Of a DNA stretch of 45,704 bases, positions 8,626 through 17,523 are shown piece after piece. A model generated the notes under the pieces. That model saw only the letters and a program-made list of their open reading frames with translations. It was not told the origin of the DNA and searched no databases. Each line of letters opens with the position of its first letter. The stretch's first letter is position 1. Position numbers and translations under genes: made by a program. Source of the stretch: an uncultured Faecalibacterium sp. (GTDB taxonomy: Bacteria; Bacillota; Clostridia; Oscillospirales; Ruminococcaceae); NCBI GenBank assembly GCA_904394215.1, contig CAJFNF010000021.1:1-45704 (forward strand). The letters run 5' to 3'.

Positions 8626-11043
8626 TTATTTCAGCTCCACCACGGTTACACCGCTTTCGCCTTCACCATAGCGTCCCAGACGGAAACTCTTTACCATCCG
8701 ATGGCCACGCAGATGTTTTTGAATGGCATTGCGCAGAGCACCTGTGCCATTGCCGTGAATCAGATAAACCGTAGACTGCCCATTCAGGATCGCATGATCA
8801 ATGAAAGAATCCGCCTCCTGGATTGCTTCGTCCACTGTCAATCCCAGCAGATTGCACTCCATCTTGGCATCCCGGCGGACCCGTTCCACGTGCCCGCCTG
8901 TGCCGCGGCTCCCATCACCGGTCTGGCGGGTATACCGCTGCTGCGCTTTGGTCTTGGGGGCAGCCGGAGCCTTTTCCATTTTGTCAGGCTGCTTCAGGCC
9001 TTTGAGTGGGACTTTGGTTTTCACAATGCCGGCCCGAACCAGGACTTCTCCGTTTTTATCCGGCAGCGCCAATACAGTAGCCAGCTGGTTCAGTTCTGCA
9101 ATGCACACTTCCTGCCCGACTTTTACCTCCTTCAGCGGCACAAAATCCCGCACCGGGTTATGGACCACATCCGAGTTGGCAAAAAGCTTTGCCGATTCCT
9201 TCTTGGCAATCTCACGGGCCCGCTGTGCCCGCTGCTGAGCGCTCATTTTTTCATCTTTCTGCAGCTGACGCAGCTCGTCCGTCAGGCGGTAAGCTTCATT
9301 TTCCACCTGTTGAGCCAGCGTGCGGGCCTTGGCCCGGGCAGCTTCCAGCTCATTTTCGCCCTGCTGAATCAGTTCTTCTTTCTTTTTCTGCGCAGCTTCC
9401 AGCTGATGGGCCGCTTCATGACGGAGGTTTTCCACCTCGTCCTGGCTGGCTTTCAGCTGCAGCTTCAGGTCATCCAACTGACCCAGCACCGCGTCCAGAC
9501 GTTTGTCATCCGCCGAAAGGTGCTGCTGGGCGGCCTCAATTACCCGCTGGGGAATGCCCAGTTTTTCGCTGATCAGGAAGGCGTTGGACTTGCCGGGCAC
9601 ACCCACGCTCAGCTTATAGGTGGGGCGCAGGGTTTCCAGATCGAATTCGCAGCTGGCATTGACTACGCCGGGGGTTTCCAGCGCAAAGACCTTCAGCTCA
9701 GCATAGTGGGTGGTGGCCATCAGCAAAACGCTGCGGCGGCGCAGTTCCTCAATGATAGCCACTGCCAGGGCTGCGCCCTCGGCAGGGTCGGTACCTGCAC
9801 CCAGCTCATCCAGCAGAACCAGAGTACCAGGGCCGGCCAGCTCCAGGATCCCGGTGATTTTGGTCATATGGCCTGAGAAGGTGGACAGGCTCTGCTCGAT
9901 GCTCTGTTCGTCGCCGATATCCACCAGGTATTCCTGGAACACACAGACTTCACTGCGCTCATCCGCCGGGATCAAGAAGCCGCACTGGGCCATGGCACAC
10001 AGCAGGCCGGCGGTCTTCAAGGTAACCGTTTTACCGCCCGTGTTAGGGCCAGTGATAATCAGGGAATCATAGTCTTTTCCCAGCGTGATATCCACCGGCA
10101 CACACTTGGACGGGTCGATCAGCGGGTGCCGTGCCCGTACCAGAGAGAAGGACTGGTCATAGCTGACAGACGGCTTAAATGCCTTCATCTCCAAAGCCAT
10201 CCGCGCCTTGGCCAGCAGAATATCAATTTCCAGCATCGCCTTGTAGCTGTACTGGAACTGGGGTTCGATGGCTGCCACCTGGCTGGTGAATGCGGTCAGA
10301 ATTCGTTCGATTTCCTGCGCCTCCTGGGCACGGAACTGCAGAATGCGGGCGTTGGCTTCCACCACTGCCTGAGGCTCCACAAAGACGGTTGCGCCTGTGG
10401 AGGATACATCATGAATGATACCGCTGACTTCGCCGCGGTATTCACTTTTAACCGGCACAACATACCGGCCGTTGCGGATTGAAACCACAGCTTCCTGTAA
10501 GTACTTGGAGGACTCCATATTGTGCACCAGGCTGTCCAGCCGGTCACGGATGGCGTTTTCTGTGGCACGAATCTTCTTCCGCAGCTCATTCAGGGTATGA
10601 GAGGCAGTATCTGCCATGGTGTCCGGCGCCAGAATGGCGTCCGAGATCTGCTGTTCCAGGCCAGGCTGGGGCGCCAGCGCATAAAACAGATCATCGGTGG
10701 GCAGCGCATCATGGTCGGTGGAGCCATACCAGGTGCTCAGGTTCTGGAAATTGCGCAGCGCACCGGCCACCAGCAGCAGCTCTCCCATGGAAAGGACACC
10801 GCCTTTGACCGCGCGGGTAGCCAGCGCACTGACCCCCTCCACGCCGCCGAACCGGGGTGAGCCATTTTTGATCAGCAGGGTATTGATGGCATCGGTCTGT
10901 TCCAGCATAAACCGAACTTCGTCGGGATCGCTCTGCGGTTCCAGCTCCATCATTTTGGCTCTGGCTTCCTGGCAGACGCACCCGGCGGCGGCACGCTCAA
11001 TGATTTTATTGAGTTCCAGTGTTTTTAAGTAACTTGTTTCCAT
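8626..11043 (-). CDS. mutS2: MutS2 endonuclease/ribosome rescue ATPase
   Basis: At 805 residues this is a full-length MutS2. It has an N-terminal core and lever region, an ABC-type ATPase with TGPNTGGKT (about residue 335) and LDELGAGTDPAEG, a long coiled coil (about 520-640), and a C-terminal Smr domain with LLGLTVDEA and HGNGTGALR. Unlike MutS it lacks the mismatch-recognition domain. Work on other Firmicutes links it to suppression of homologous recombination and to splitting collided ribosomes. It begins just five bases after the recO stop would end on the other side of the junction, so the two are likely co-transcribed. Confidence 0.96.
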   Translation of the reverse strand: METSYLKTLELNKIIERAAAGCVCQEARAKMMELEPQSDPDEVRFMLEQTDAINTLLIKNGSPRFGGVEGVSALATRAVKGGVLSMGELLLVAGALRNFQNLSTWYGSTDHDALPTDDLFYALAPQPGLEQQISDAILAPDTMADTASHTLNELRKKIRATENAIRDRLDSLVHNMESSKYLQEAVVSIRNGRYVVPVKSEYRGEVSGIIHDVSSTGATVFVEPQAVVEANARILQFRAQEAQEIERILTAFTSQVAAIEPQFQYSYKAMLEIDILLAKARMALEMKAFKPSVSYDQSFSLVRARHPLIDPSKCVPVDITLGKDYDSLIITGPNTGGKTVTLKTAGLLCAMAQCGFLIPADERSEVCVFQEYLVDIGDEQSIEQSLSTFSGHMTKITGILELAGPGTLVLLDELGAGTDPAEGAALAVAIIEELRRRSVLLMATTHYAELKVFALETPGVVNASCEFDLETLRPTYKLSVGVPGKSNAFLISEKLGIPQRVIEAAQQHLSADDKRLDAVLGQLDDLKLQLKASQDEVENLRHEAAHQLEAAQKKKEELIQQGENELEAARAKARTLAQQVENEAYRLTDELRQLQKDEKMSAQQRAQRAREIAKKESAKLFANSDVVHNPVRDFVPLKEVKVGQEVCIAELNQLATVLALPDKNGEVLVRAGIVKTKVPLKGLKQPDKMEKAPAAPKTKAQQRYTRQTGDGSRGTGGHVERVRRDAKMECNLLGLTVDEAIQEADSFIDHAILNGQSTVYLIHGNGTGALRNAIQKHLRGHRMVKSFRLGRYGEGESGVTVVELK

Positions 11044-11047
11044 TGAT

Positions 11048-11836
11048 TCAATCCTTTTTAGATTGTTGGTCCGGGTCCCAGGCCGAAAGGGACCGCAGGA
11101 ATTTCAGGGAATTCAGTTGTTTATCCATGTGGGCCAGGGCATACTGCTCTGCTGCAGCATACAAAAGCTTGGCACTCCCTTCTGAAATGCGGAACCCAAA
11201 AAGCTTTTTATCCTCAATCAGGCAGATGTAACGCACCGCAAACAGCGCACCTTTATCCAGATTACAGGACTTATTCTCCTTGGCTGCACAGTCTGCGCAG
11301 AGCAGACAGCCATCTTCCACATCCAGGCAAAAGCGGTCACCGTCATAGGCGCCGCAGCTCCGGCATGCCAGCAGCTGGGGCATAAACCCACACTCGCACA
11401 TCATCCGCAGCTCAAACACAGCTTTGACAATTTTGGGGTCGGTCTTTTTCTGGCAGATTTTGTACAGGCAGTTCATCAGCAGCTTCAGCTCTTTTTCTGC
11501 CGGCTGCTCCACCAGGGATAAGGCCATGGTAAATTCCATCATATACATGGCCACGCCCTGGGCTTCAAAGCTGTAGGCAATGTCCCGGAAATCGGTTTCG
11601 TAGCCTGCCTCCACCACAGTATACATTTTTTCTTCAGTATTGCGCCCCGGCCGCAGGACAAATTCGGAATAGCACAACTGGCCGCAGGCAGCAAAAAGGT
11701 GACTGGTCAACCGCATGCTGTGTTTGGCAAACGCAGTAATCAGCCCTCTTTCAGCCGTCAGTATTTTGAGAATCCGATCCGACTCCCCGTACTCGATCTC
11801 CTGCATCACCAGGCCTTTGATTACAAACTCGTCCAT
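11048..11836 (-). CDS. recO: DNA repair protein RecO
   Basis: The 262-residue protein has an N-terminal OB fold (VIKGLVMQEIEYGESDR) and a helical C-terminal part with a zinc-binding set CxxC...CxxC in CRSCGAYDG and CLLCADC. RecO loads RecA on SSB-coated single strands with RecR. I start at the ATG at 11836, which gives the usual RecO N-terminus. A good ribosome-binding site is not visible there, which fits translation coupled to the overlapping yqzL frame. It lies four bases before mutS2. Confidence 0.93.
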   Translation of the reverse strand: MDEFVIKGLVMQEIEYGESDRILKILTAERGLITAFAKHSMRLTSHLFAACGQLCYSEFVLRPGRNTEEKMYTVVEAGYETDFRDIAYSFEAQGVAMYMMEFTMALSLVEQPAEKELKLLMNCLYKICQKKTDPKIVKAVFELRMMCECGFMPQLLACRSCGAYDGDRFCLDVEDGCLLCADCAAKENKSCNLDKGALFAVRYICLIEDKKLFGFRISEGSAKLLYAAAEQYALAHMDKQLNSLKFLRSLSAWDPDQQSKKD

Positions 11837-11942
11837 TGTACGCTTTCTGTGCAGCGTCTGCGCCTGCAGCCCGCTTATAGTCCAGGTAATGATCAATTTT
11901 TCCCGTTGAGGCAAACGCCTTCCAGCAGCTTTCTGCATCCAT
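11751..11942 (-). CDS. yqzL: YqzL-family small protein
   Basis: A 63-residue frame starts at an ATG preceded by GCGAGGTG. Its first 23 residues carry the YqzL pattern: CWKAF, TGKIDHYL and DYKR. YqzL genes sit between era and recO in Bacillus and many Clostridia, exactly the position here. Its function is unknown. Oddly, the frame runs 86 bases into recO, so the last 28 or so residues are dictated by recO coding sequence. Only the N-terminal part is probably constrained. A sequencing indel that removed an earlier stop is possible. Confidence 0.75.
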   Translation of the reverse strand: MDAESCWKAFASTGKIDHYLDYKRAAGADAAQKAYNGRVCNQRPGDAGDRVRGVGSDSQNTDG

Positions 11943-12026
11943 GTGTCAGCACCTCGCCTTCGGTTTCAGTGTTAACTTCATCATACTGCCCTATCCCCGG
12001 GAATTCTGTCCTGTTCTGGGAGATGC

Positions 12027-12968
12027 TTACCTGCGGCCCGGGTCCTGCCGGAATCCAAAGCTGTTGAGAAGGAATTCATTGTCCCGCCAATCGGGTTTTA
12101 CCTTCACCCAGCACTGCAGATTGACACGGCATCCCAGGAACTCTTCGCAGTCGACCCGCGCCGCGCTGGCAATCTTTTTCAACATAGCGCCGCCTTTGCC
12201 GATCACCATGCCCTTATGGCTCTCCCGCTCACAGTAAATGTTCACGTCGATATCCACAAGGTCAGTTCCCGGACGCTCCTTGAACCGCTCCACAACCACA
12301 GCCAGTCCATGGGGGATCTCATCCCGCATAAACAGCAGGGCCTTTTCCCGGATCAGTTCTGCCACCAGCTCTTTCTCAGGCATATCGGTGTAGGCATCGT
12401 CCTCAAAATAGTGAGGGCCCTCCACCGCATAGCGGGCCAGCAGGTCAAACAGTTCCTCGCAATTCTTGTTATCACGCACGCTGACGGTGCACACAGTATC
12501 AAAGACGCCCAGGCCTTCCAGCTCTGCTTTCCGGGCCTCCAGCTCCGCCGGGTCCTTGACCAGATCGATCTTGTTGATGACAGCAATGGCAGGGCCGCTG
12601 CGGCGCAGCGCATCAATCAGCATCTGTTCCGACTCGTTCAGGCCCGGATGGGGCTCAAACAGCATCATGGACACATCCACATCGCCCACCGAGTCACTGG
12701 CAGTCTTGTCCATCCGCTTGCCCAGCTTGTTCTTGGCTTTGTGGACACCAGGGGTGTCCAGCAGAACGTACTGCAGCGGACCGCGGGTGATTACACCCGT
12801 AATCCGGGTGCGGGTTGTCTGCGGTTTCGAGGTAACAATGGCCACCTTCTCTCCAACCAGCAGGTTGGTCAGGCTGGATTTACCGACGTTGGGCCGCCCG
12901 ATGACCGCCACAAACACCGACGAGGTATCATAGTGAGGAGTATTTTCCTTCTTTTCTGTATGATTCAA
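12027..12968 (-). CDS. era: GTPase Era
   Basis: This 313-residue GTPase binds 16S rRNA near its 3' end and helps assemble the small ribosomal subunit. GRPNVGKS (residues 24-31), the switch threonine region TTRTRITG, DTPG and NKID are the G motifs. The C-terminal KH domain has GKGGAMLKKI. The start must be a TTG at 12968, since no ATG precedes the G1 motif. The upstream AAAGAGAG is a weak ribosome-binding site. It follows ybeY by 45 bases, in the order usual for Firmicutes. Confidence 0.95.
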   Translation of the reverse strand: MNHTEKKENTPHYDTSSVFVAVIGRPNVGKSSLTNLLVGEKVAIVTSKPQTTRTRITGVITRGPLQYVLLDTPGVHKAKNKLGKRMDKTASDSVGDVDVSMMLFEPHPGLNESEQMLIDALRRSGPAIAVINKIDLVKDPAELEARKAELEGLGVFDTVCTVSVRDNKNCEELFDLLARYAVEGPHYFEDDAYTDMPEKELVAELIREKALLFMRDEIPHGLAVVVERFKERPGTDLVDIDVNIYCERESHKGMVIGKGGAMLKKIASAARVDCEEFLGCRVNLQCWVKVKPDWRDNEFLLNSFGFRQDPGRR

Positions 12969-13013
12969 GGGTCATTCTCTCTTTCCGTTATCCCAAAATA
13001 TCCCAACGAACAC

Positions 13014-13505
13014 TTATTCCGTATAGCTCACAGTCCGGGGCAGGCCCAGCTGGATCAGAATTGCTTCCTCCCGCTCCCGCATCCGGACAGCCTCCAAGCC
13101 GCCGTTCTCGTGGTCATAACCCAGCAGATGCAGCATGGAATGGACCGTCAGAAAAGCCACTTCCCGCTGGAGGGAATGGCCATACAGGTTGGCCTGTTCC
13201 ATGGCGCGCTCCATGCTGATCACAATATCCCCCAGCATCTTGCACCCATTGGTCTCGTTGATGTCATACTGCCCGTCCACCCCCAGAGGGAAACTGAGCA
13301 CATCGGTGGGCATGGGTTTATTGCGGTACTGATTGTTCAGCTCCGCGATGGCAGCGTTATCCACAAAAGTCACGCTGATCTCAGCGGGGCCTTCAAAATT
13401 TTCATGTTCCAGCACCGCATTACAGGCCCGGCGGATCAGGATCCGGAGGCCGGACGGCACTTTGACGGTTTTCTGTTCGTTGGTAATCAACACTTTATTG
13501 GACAT
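13014..13505 (-). CDS. ybeY: Endoribonuclease YbeY
   Basis: The 163-residue metalloprotein carries the zinc-binding HSMLHLLGYDH motif (H-x3-H-x5-H, near residues 122-132), plus the conserved TDVLSFPL and GDIVIS. YbeY matures the 3' end of 16S rRNA and takes part in ribosome quality control. It lies between phoH and era. The dgkA and cdd genes found between ybeY and era in Bacillus are absent here. Confidence 0.95.
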   Translation of the reverse strand: MSNKVLITNEQKTVKVPSGLRILIRRACNAVLEHENFEGPAEISVTFVDNAAIAELNNQYRNKPMPTDVLSFPLGVDGQYDINETNGCKMLGDIVISMERAMEQANLYGHSLQREVAFLTVHSMLHLLGYDHENGGLEAVRMREREEAILIQLGLPRTVSYTE

Positions 13506-13543
13506 GATAGGTCCGCTCCTTTCTTTTTTAGGTGCTTGGCCTT

Positions 13544-14506
13544 TTATCTCTTTGCAGGATGCGCCGCGGCCTCATAGGCCTTGATGATCTCCTGTACCAG
13601 TCGATGGCGCACCACATCTTTTTCGCTGAAATAGCACTGTGCGATGCCAGAAATATTTTTCAGGACCTGCAGTGCATCCACCAGGCCGCTGCGGGTGCGG
13701 TCCGGCAGGTCAATCTGGGTCACATCGCCCGTCACCACCACTTTGGAGCCTGTCCCCATTCGGGTCAGGAACATCTTCATCTGTTCCGGCGTGGTGTTCT
13801 GCGCTTCGTCCAGGATGATAAAAGAATCATCCAGGGTGCGGCCCCGCATATAGGCCAGCGGCGCCACTTCAATCAGCTGCTTCTCCACCAACTTCTCAAA
13901 GGATTCCGCGCCCAGCATATCAAACAATCCATCATACAGAGGCCGCAGATACGGGTCGACCTTTTGCTGCAGATCACCAGGCAGAAAGCCCAGCTTTTCG
14001 CCGGCCTCCACAGCAGGGCGGGTCAAGATGATTCGGGAAACATCCTTTGCTTTGAATGCCTTGACGGCCATGGCAACAGCCAGATAGGTTTTGCCGGTGC
14101 CGGCCGGGCCCACACCAAATGTGATGGCATGGGTACGGATGGCGTTCAGATATTCCTTTTGCCCCAGAGTCTTGGGCCGGATGGGCCGGCCTTTGACAGT
14201 GACAGCTACAAAATCCTCTGTCAGCTCCCGCACGCGCTTTTCCTCACCGTCGTGGGCCAGGCTCATGCAGTAGTGGACCGTCTGGTCCTCCAGCGGTGTA
14301 TGGTTTTCGATCAAGAGCAGCATTCCTTCCACTGCACGGGCGGCAGCCGCCACGTTCTCCTCCTCGCCTGCCAGGCGCAGCATAGTGCCGCGGCAGGTTG
14401 CTGTGACAGAAAATTCTTTCTCCAGCAGGCGGATGTTGCAGTCGCAGTTTCCGAACACAGCGGCGGCAATTTCTACACTGTCCAGCTCGATGCTCTTTTC
14501 AGCCAT
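13544..14506 (-). CDS. phoH: PhoH-like ATPase (YbeZ type)
   Basis: A 320-residue protein with a short N-terminal KH-like region and a PhoH ATPase domain. GPAGTGKT at residues 133-140 is the Walker A motif and FIILDEAQN the Walker B. It is probably an RNA helicase-like partner of YbeY in rRNA maturation, which fits its place directly upstream of ybeY. AGGGAGGGA stands before the ATG. It is the first gene of the phoH-ybeY-era-yqzL-recO-mutS2 run. Confidence 0.93.
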   Translation of the reverse strand: MAEKSIELDSVEIAAAVFGNCDCNIRLLEKEFSVTATCRGTMLRLAGEEENVAAAARAVEGMLLLIENHTPLEDQTVHYCMSLAHDGEEKRVRELTEDFVAVTVKGRPIRPKTLGQKEYLNAIRTHAITFGVGPAGTGKTYLAVAMAVKAFKAKDVSRIILTRPAVEAGEKLGFLPGDLQQKVDPYLRPLYDGLFDMLGAESFEKLVEKQLIEVAPLAYMRGRTLDDSFIILDEAQNTTPEQMKMFLTRMGTGSKVVVTGDVTQIDLPDRTRSGLVDALQVLKNISGIAQCYFSEKDVVRHRLVQEIIKAYEAAAHPAKR

Positions 14507-14581
14507 GTGATCCCTCCCGATGTTCCAGCAAAACGCAGGCTATCTGTTCGCTGGTTTCGACCATATATGGTTCTTGTATTT

Positions 14582-14610
14582 ATTATATCACCAAAACTTT
14601 GCAGTGGAAA
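14582..14610 (-). promoter_or_regulatory. Probable promoter of the phoH operon
   Basis: Minus-strand TATAAT (14587-14582) is preceded at 17 bp by TTTCCA (14610-14605). Downstream, the 12-bp palindrome ACCATATATGGT at 14560-14571 lies in the leader and could be an operator. The -10 is convincing, the -35 only fair. Confidence 0.55.
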
Positions 14611-14717
14611 CTGTGAAACTTTCACAAAATTATTGTGTTACATTCAAGCGGTTTTCCCTGTAGAAACAAGCTCTATCTCCGGTTGTTTCGTCCGATGCAC
14701 ACCACGGACAGAATACC

Positions 14718-14746
14718 TTGACAGCAAAGGGGTTTTATGCTAAAAT
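14718..14746 (+). promoter_or_regulatory. Promoter of tRNA-Thr
   Basis: TTGACA at 14718-14723, a 17-bp spacer ending in TGC and TAAAAT at 14741-14746 form a strong sigma-A promoter. The tRNA begins 16 bases after the -10. Confidence 0.85.
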
Positions 14747-14762
14747 AACTCACGTCGCATAT

Positions 14763-14838
14763 GCTACTGTGGCTCAGCCGGTAGAGCAGCTCACTCGTAA
14801 TGAGCAGGTCGTCCGTTCGAATCGGATCAGTAGCTCCA
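14763..14838 (+). tRNA. tRNA-Thr(CGU)
   Basis: The 76-base sequence folds as a complete cloverleaf. A 7-bp acceptor stem GCTACTG/CAGTAGC, the anticodon stem GCTCA/TGAGC around loop CTCGTAA (anticodon CGU), the T-loop TTCGAAT and an encoded CCA end are all visible. It decodes ACG. It has its own promoter and terminator and stands alone between phoH and ylbJ. Confidence 0.96.
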
Positions 14839-14845
14839 TACCAGT

Positions 14846-14880
14846 CCCCGGAATCGTTTCTTGCGGTTCCGGGGATTTTT
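14846..14880 (+). terminator. Terminator of tRNA-Thr
   Basis: CCCCGGAA (14846-14853) pairs with TTCCGGGG (14867-14874), followed by ATTTTT. The last bases touch the stop codon of the convergent ylbJ gene. Confidence 0.88.
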
Positions 14881-15940
14881 ATTGCTCAGGCCCCGGCAGT
14901 GACCGGCTGAGATGGCATACCAGCAGGCAGCAGCCCAGCAAAATCAAAACGGCACAGTCCGGTGGGACCCGCCGCAATACAACCGGTGCCTGATCCAACC
15001 CAGCGCCTGCAGTCACTGTGCCGCCGGGCAGACATAACAGCAGCCGGAACAACCCCAGAGACAGGGGCAGGTGCAGCAGTCTGGAAATCAGCAGCGGCCG
15101 GAAGGAGATTTCCGGGGGGCAAATGGTTCGAACCTGCAGCAGGACCGACAATCCCTGCAGACTGATGGCAGCACAACAAAGCCAGCTGGCCCACCGGCCT
15201 GCTTGGGAAGCCAAATCGCAGCCGGAACATACTTCCAAAATCATGGCAGCCGGCAGCCTCAGCCCGGATGCTACGGCCCCCAGTCCGCCGGCCAGCAGCC
15301 GGAAATAGAGAATGAAGCCGCAGAGCTTGCAGTAGGTTACGGCGGCGTCTGCAATCACGGTATCCAGCCGGAGCGGCGGCAGGGCTTTGGATGGGTCAGG
15401 GCGAGGCCGGTCTCCTGACTCTGACGGACGGAACATACGGCATAAAACAGCTGCCGAAAGAATTCCTGCTATGGCCTGGGCGGCAAACAGCCGCACGCCC
15501 ACCCCTGTACTGCCCAGCATTCCCTGCCCCACCGTCAGAATCACGAAAGATGGACCCGAGCAGATGCAGGCCGGCAGGAGCGCAGCAGCTTCTCCAGGGG
15601 AAAGCTTGCTGCTGCGGACCGCCTGGGAAGCTGCGTTGGCCGCCGGGGCAAAGCCCCCGGCAAATCCCATCAGCAGGATCCCGCCGCTGCAGGGAGCCTT
15701 TGCCCCTGACAACCGTGCCAGCGGACGCAGCAGAACCCCCAGCAAATCTCCCGCCCCGGTGCGGACAAGCAGGGTTGAGACAATTAAAAACGGAAACAAT
15801 GACAGCAGCAGCGGCCCGCCGCACAGCTGCAGCCCCTCCCGCAGTGCCTGGGCACAGGCCTCCGGCGCCCAAAACGGCAAAACTGCAGTCAGAAGTGCAG
15901 CCCCCGCCAAAACAATCCTTTTCCCATAACAGCAGCGCAT
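14879..15940 (-). CDS. ylbJ: YlbJ-like sporulation integral membrane protein
   Basis: This 353-residue polytopic membrane protein has the nucleoside-recognition/Gate fold. The segments GGILLMGFAGGFAPAANA and CSGPSFVILTVGQGMLG match the YlbJ subgroup, where the second is typically CNTSGPLFI. In Bacillus YlbJ is made in the mother cell under sigma-E and is needed for spore cortex. I start at the ATG at 15940, preceded by CAGGGGGG. The gene is divergent from yqfC-yqfD, another sporulation pair. SpmA/SpmB-type relatives are the main alternative. Confidence 0.75.
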   Translation of the reverse strand: MRCCYGKRIVLAGAALLTAVLPFWAPEACAQALREGLQLCGGPLLLSLFPFLIVSTLLVRTGAGDLLGVLLRPLARLSGAKAPCSGGILLMGFAGGFAPAANAASQAVRSSKLSPGEAAALLPACICSGPSFVILTVGQGMLGSTGVGVRLFAAQAIAGILSAAVLCRMFRPSESGDRPRPDPSKALPPLRLDTVIADAAVTYCKLCGFILYFRLLAGGLGAVASGLRLPAAMILEVCSGCDLASQAGRWASWLCCAAISLQGLSVLLQVRTICPPEISFRPLLISRLLHLPLSLGLFRLLLCLPGGTVTAGAGLDQAPVVLRRVPPDCAVLILLGCCLLVCHLSRSLPGPEQ

Positions 15941-16037
15941 AAGCAGCCCCCCTGTTTCCATATATATGGACAGAAACAGCGCACCATACCGGCAGAACGG
16001 CGCCGCCGGTGCTGCCCTGGAAGCAGGAGGGAAAAAG

Positions 16038-16334
16038 GTGTCAAAGCAACACAAACGAAAGCTTACGCCGCAGAGCTGGTTCAAGCTGCTGTTCCGCCAG
16101 CCCCCCGCCGGCATGTACCGCCGCCCGTCTGTCTATATGACAGGGACACAGATGGAAATCGAGCATTTCCGGCGGATCCGGACCTATGATCAGAACAAGC
16201 TCTGCCTGGAACTGTACGGCGGCACCTTTACTGTTTATGGTGATCAAATGCAGATTCTATCCCTGGCCGCCCACCGGATCACCCTGCAGGGGCGGTTTGT
16301 GCGAACCGACTTCACCGACGGCACCAACGGATAA
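16038..16334 (+). CDS. yqfC: YabP/YqfC-family sporulation protein
   Basis: The 98-residue protein starts at GTG 16038, with AGGAGG seven bases upstream. A start at 15966 would be too long for the family. The core, with LELYGGTFTVYGDQ and ITLQGRFV near the C-terminus, fits the YabP/YqfC family of small beta-rich sporulation proteins. It precedes yqfD by 13 bases, as in Bacillus and Clostridia. The molecular function is not known. Confidence 0.85.
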   Translation: MSKQHKRKLTPQSWFKLLFRQPPAGMYRRPSVYMTGTQMEIEHFRRIRTYDQNKLCLELYGGTFTVYGDQMQILSLAAHRITLQGRFVRTDFTDGTNG

Positions 16335-16347
16335 AGGAGGCAGCTGA

Positions 16348-17505
16348 ATGGAGGTTGTACAGCTCTGGGCAGGCGTCTCCTTTACTGCCCGCAACGGCAA
16401 TACGGAGGAGCTGCTGAACGATGCAGCCCGCACAGGCATTTATCTGTCCAAAATTCGTCCCCTGCCCGGCGGGTTCTCCGGGCGCTGCGCTGCCTGGCGG
16501 TACCGTAGACTGTCGGCACTTGCACGAAAAAACCGGGTACGGCTTCGGGTGCAGCGCCGCCGGGGGCTCTTTTTCCATCTGCGCCCTTTTCTGCATCGAA
16601 CAGGGCTTTGGGCCGGACTGGCTCTTTTTGTCCCGCTCCTTTTGTGGAGCAGGGGCCTTGTCTGGTCGGTGGATTATGGGGATCTGACCGCCGGGCAGCA
16701 GGCCCGAATCGCAGCCGTCCTGCGGGAGGAAACCGGCCTGGAACCGGGCGCCAGTGTTTCCCAGGATCTGCTGACCGCCGGCGAGTATGCGCTTTTGAAA
16801 AGCGGCGAGTTTTCCTGGGCCAGCCTCAACTTTTTTGGCGGGCGGCTGGAAGTGGAGGTGGCCGAAGCCAAACAGACGCCCCTCATTTTTTCAGGCAAAC
16901 TGCAGACCCTCCACGCCAAAACCGGGGGCCTTGTCACCGAGGTCAACATCAAAAGCGGGACGGCCCTGGTGGTTCCAGGGCAGCAGGTCACAAAGGATCA
17001 GCCCCTTATCGGCACCAGCCGTACCGAGCGGGACGGCACCCCTATCTTTGCACCGGCTGCTGGCGTGGTGATGGCACAGTTTGAATGGGATACCGCTTAC
17101 GATCAGCCATTGACCGATCAAGCTCCTCTTTTAACCGGCAAAACCCATACCAAACTCAGGCTTTCCATAGGCGGGCTCCACTGCACTCTGCCCGGCCTGG
17201 ACGGCGGCCTGGTGGGTCCCACCCCCAATGACGTGGAAATCACCCGCCACCTGCAGCTGGAACTCTGGGGCCTGCCGCTGCCGGTGGCTGTCGAAGAAAC
17301 CACACGGTATCAGCGGCGCATCCGGGAAGTGAGCTATTCCGATGACGCTGCCCTGTCTCTGGCCCGTTTCAAATGCCTGGAGGCCCTGGCCAAGGCATGG
17401 CCAGGCGCACAAATCGTCGCTCAGAAAGAGTCGGTGGACCGGCAGGCCCACAGCCTCCATTATGCCGTCACCTACACTCTGCTGGACAACATCGTCCAGC
17501 AATAA
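16348..17505 (+). CDS. yqfD: Sporulation protein YqfD
   Basis: This 385-residue protein has a cytoplasmic N-terminal part, one membrane segment at about residues 91-108 (GLWAGLALFVPLLLWSRG) and a large outer domain. The outer part includes VNIKSGTALVVPGQQV, typical of YqfD. It is expressed in the sporulation programme of other Firmicutes and its role is poorly known. AAAGGAGG precedes the ATG. In most relatives yqfC-yqfD directly precede phoH; here the pair has moved to the opposite strand about 1.5 kb away. Confidence 0.88.
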   Translation: MEVVQLWAGVSFTARNGNTEELLNDAARTGIYLSKIRPLPGGFSGRCAAWRYRRLSALARKNRVRLRVQRRRGLFFHLRPFLHRTGLWAGLALFVPLLLWSRGLVWSVDYGDLTAGQQARIAAVLREETGLEPGASVSQDLLTAGEYALLKSGEFSWASLNFFGGRLEVEVAEAKQTPLIFSGKLQTLHAKTGGLVTEVNIKSGTALVVPGQQVTKDQPLIGTSRTERDGTPIFAPAAGVVMAQFEWDTAYDQPLTDQAPLLTGKTHTKLRLSIGGLHCTLPGLDGGLVGPTPNDVEITRHLQLELWGLPLPVAVEETTRYQRRIREVSYSDDAALSLARFKCLEALAKAWPGAQIVAQKESVDRQAHSLHYAVTYTLLDNIVQQ

Positions 17506-17523
17506 CCAACCGGAACGGACACA

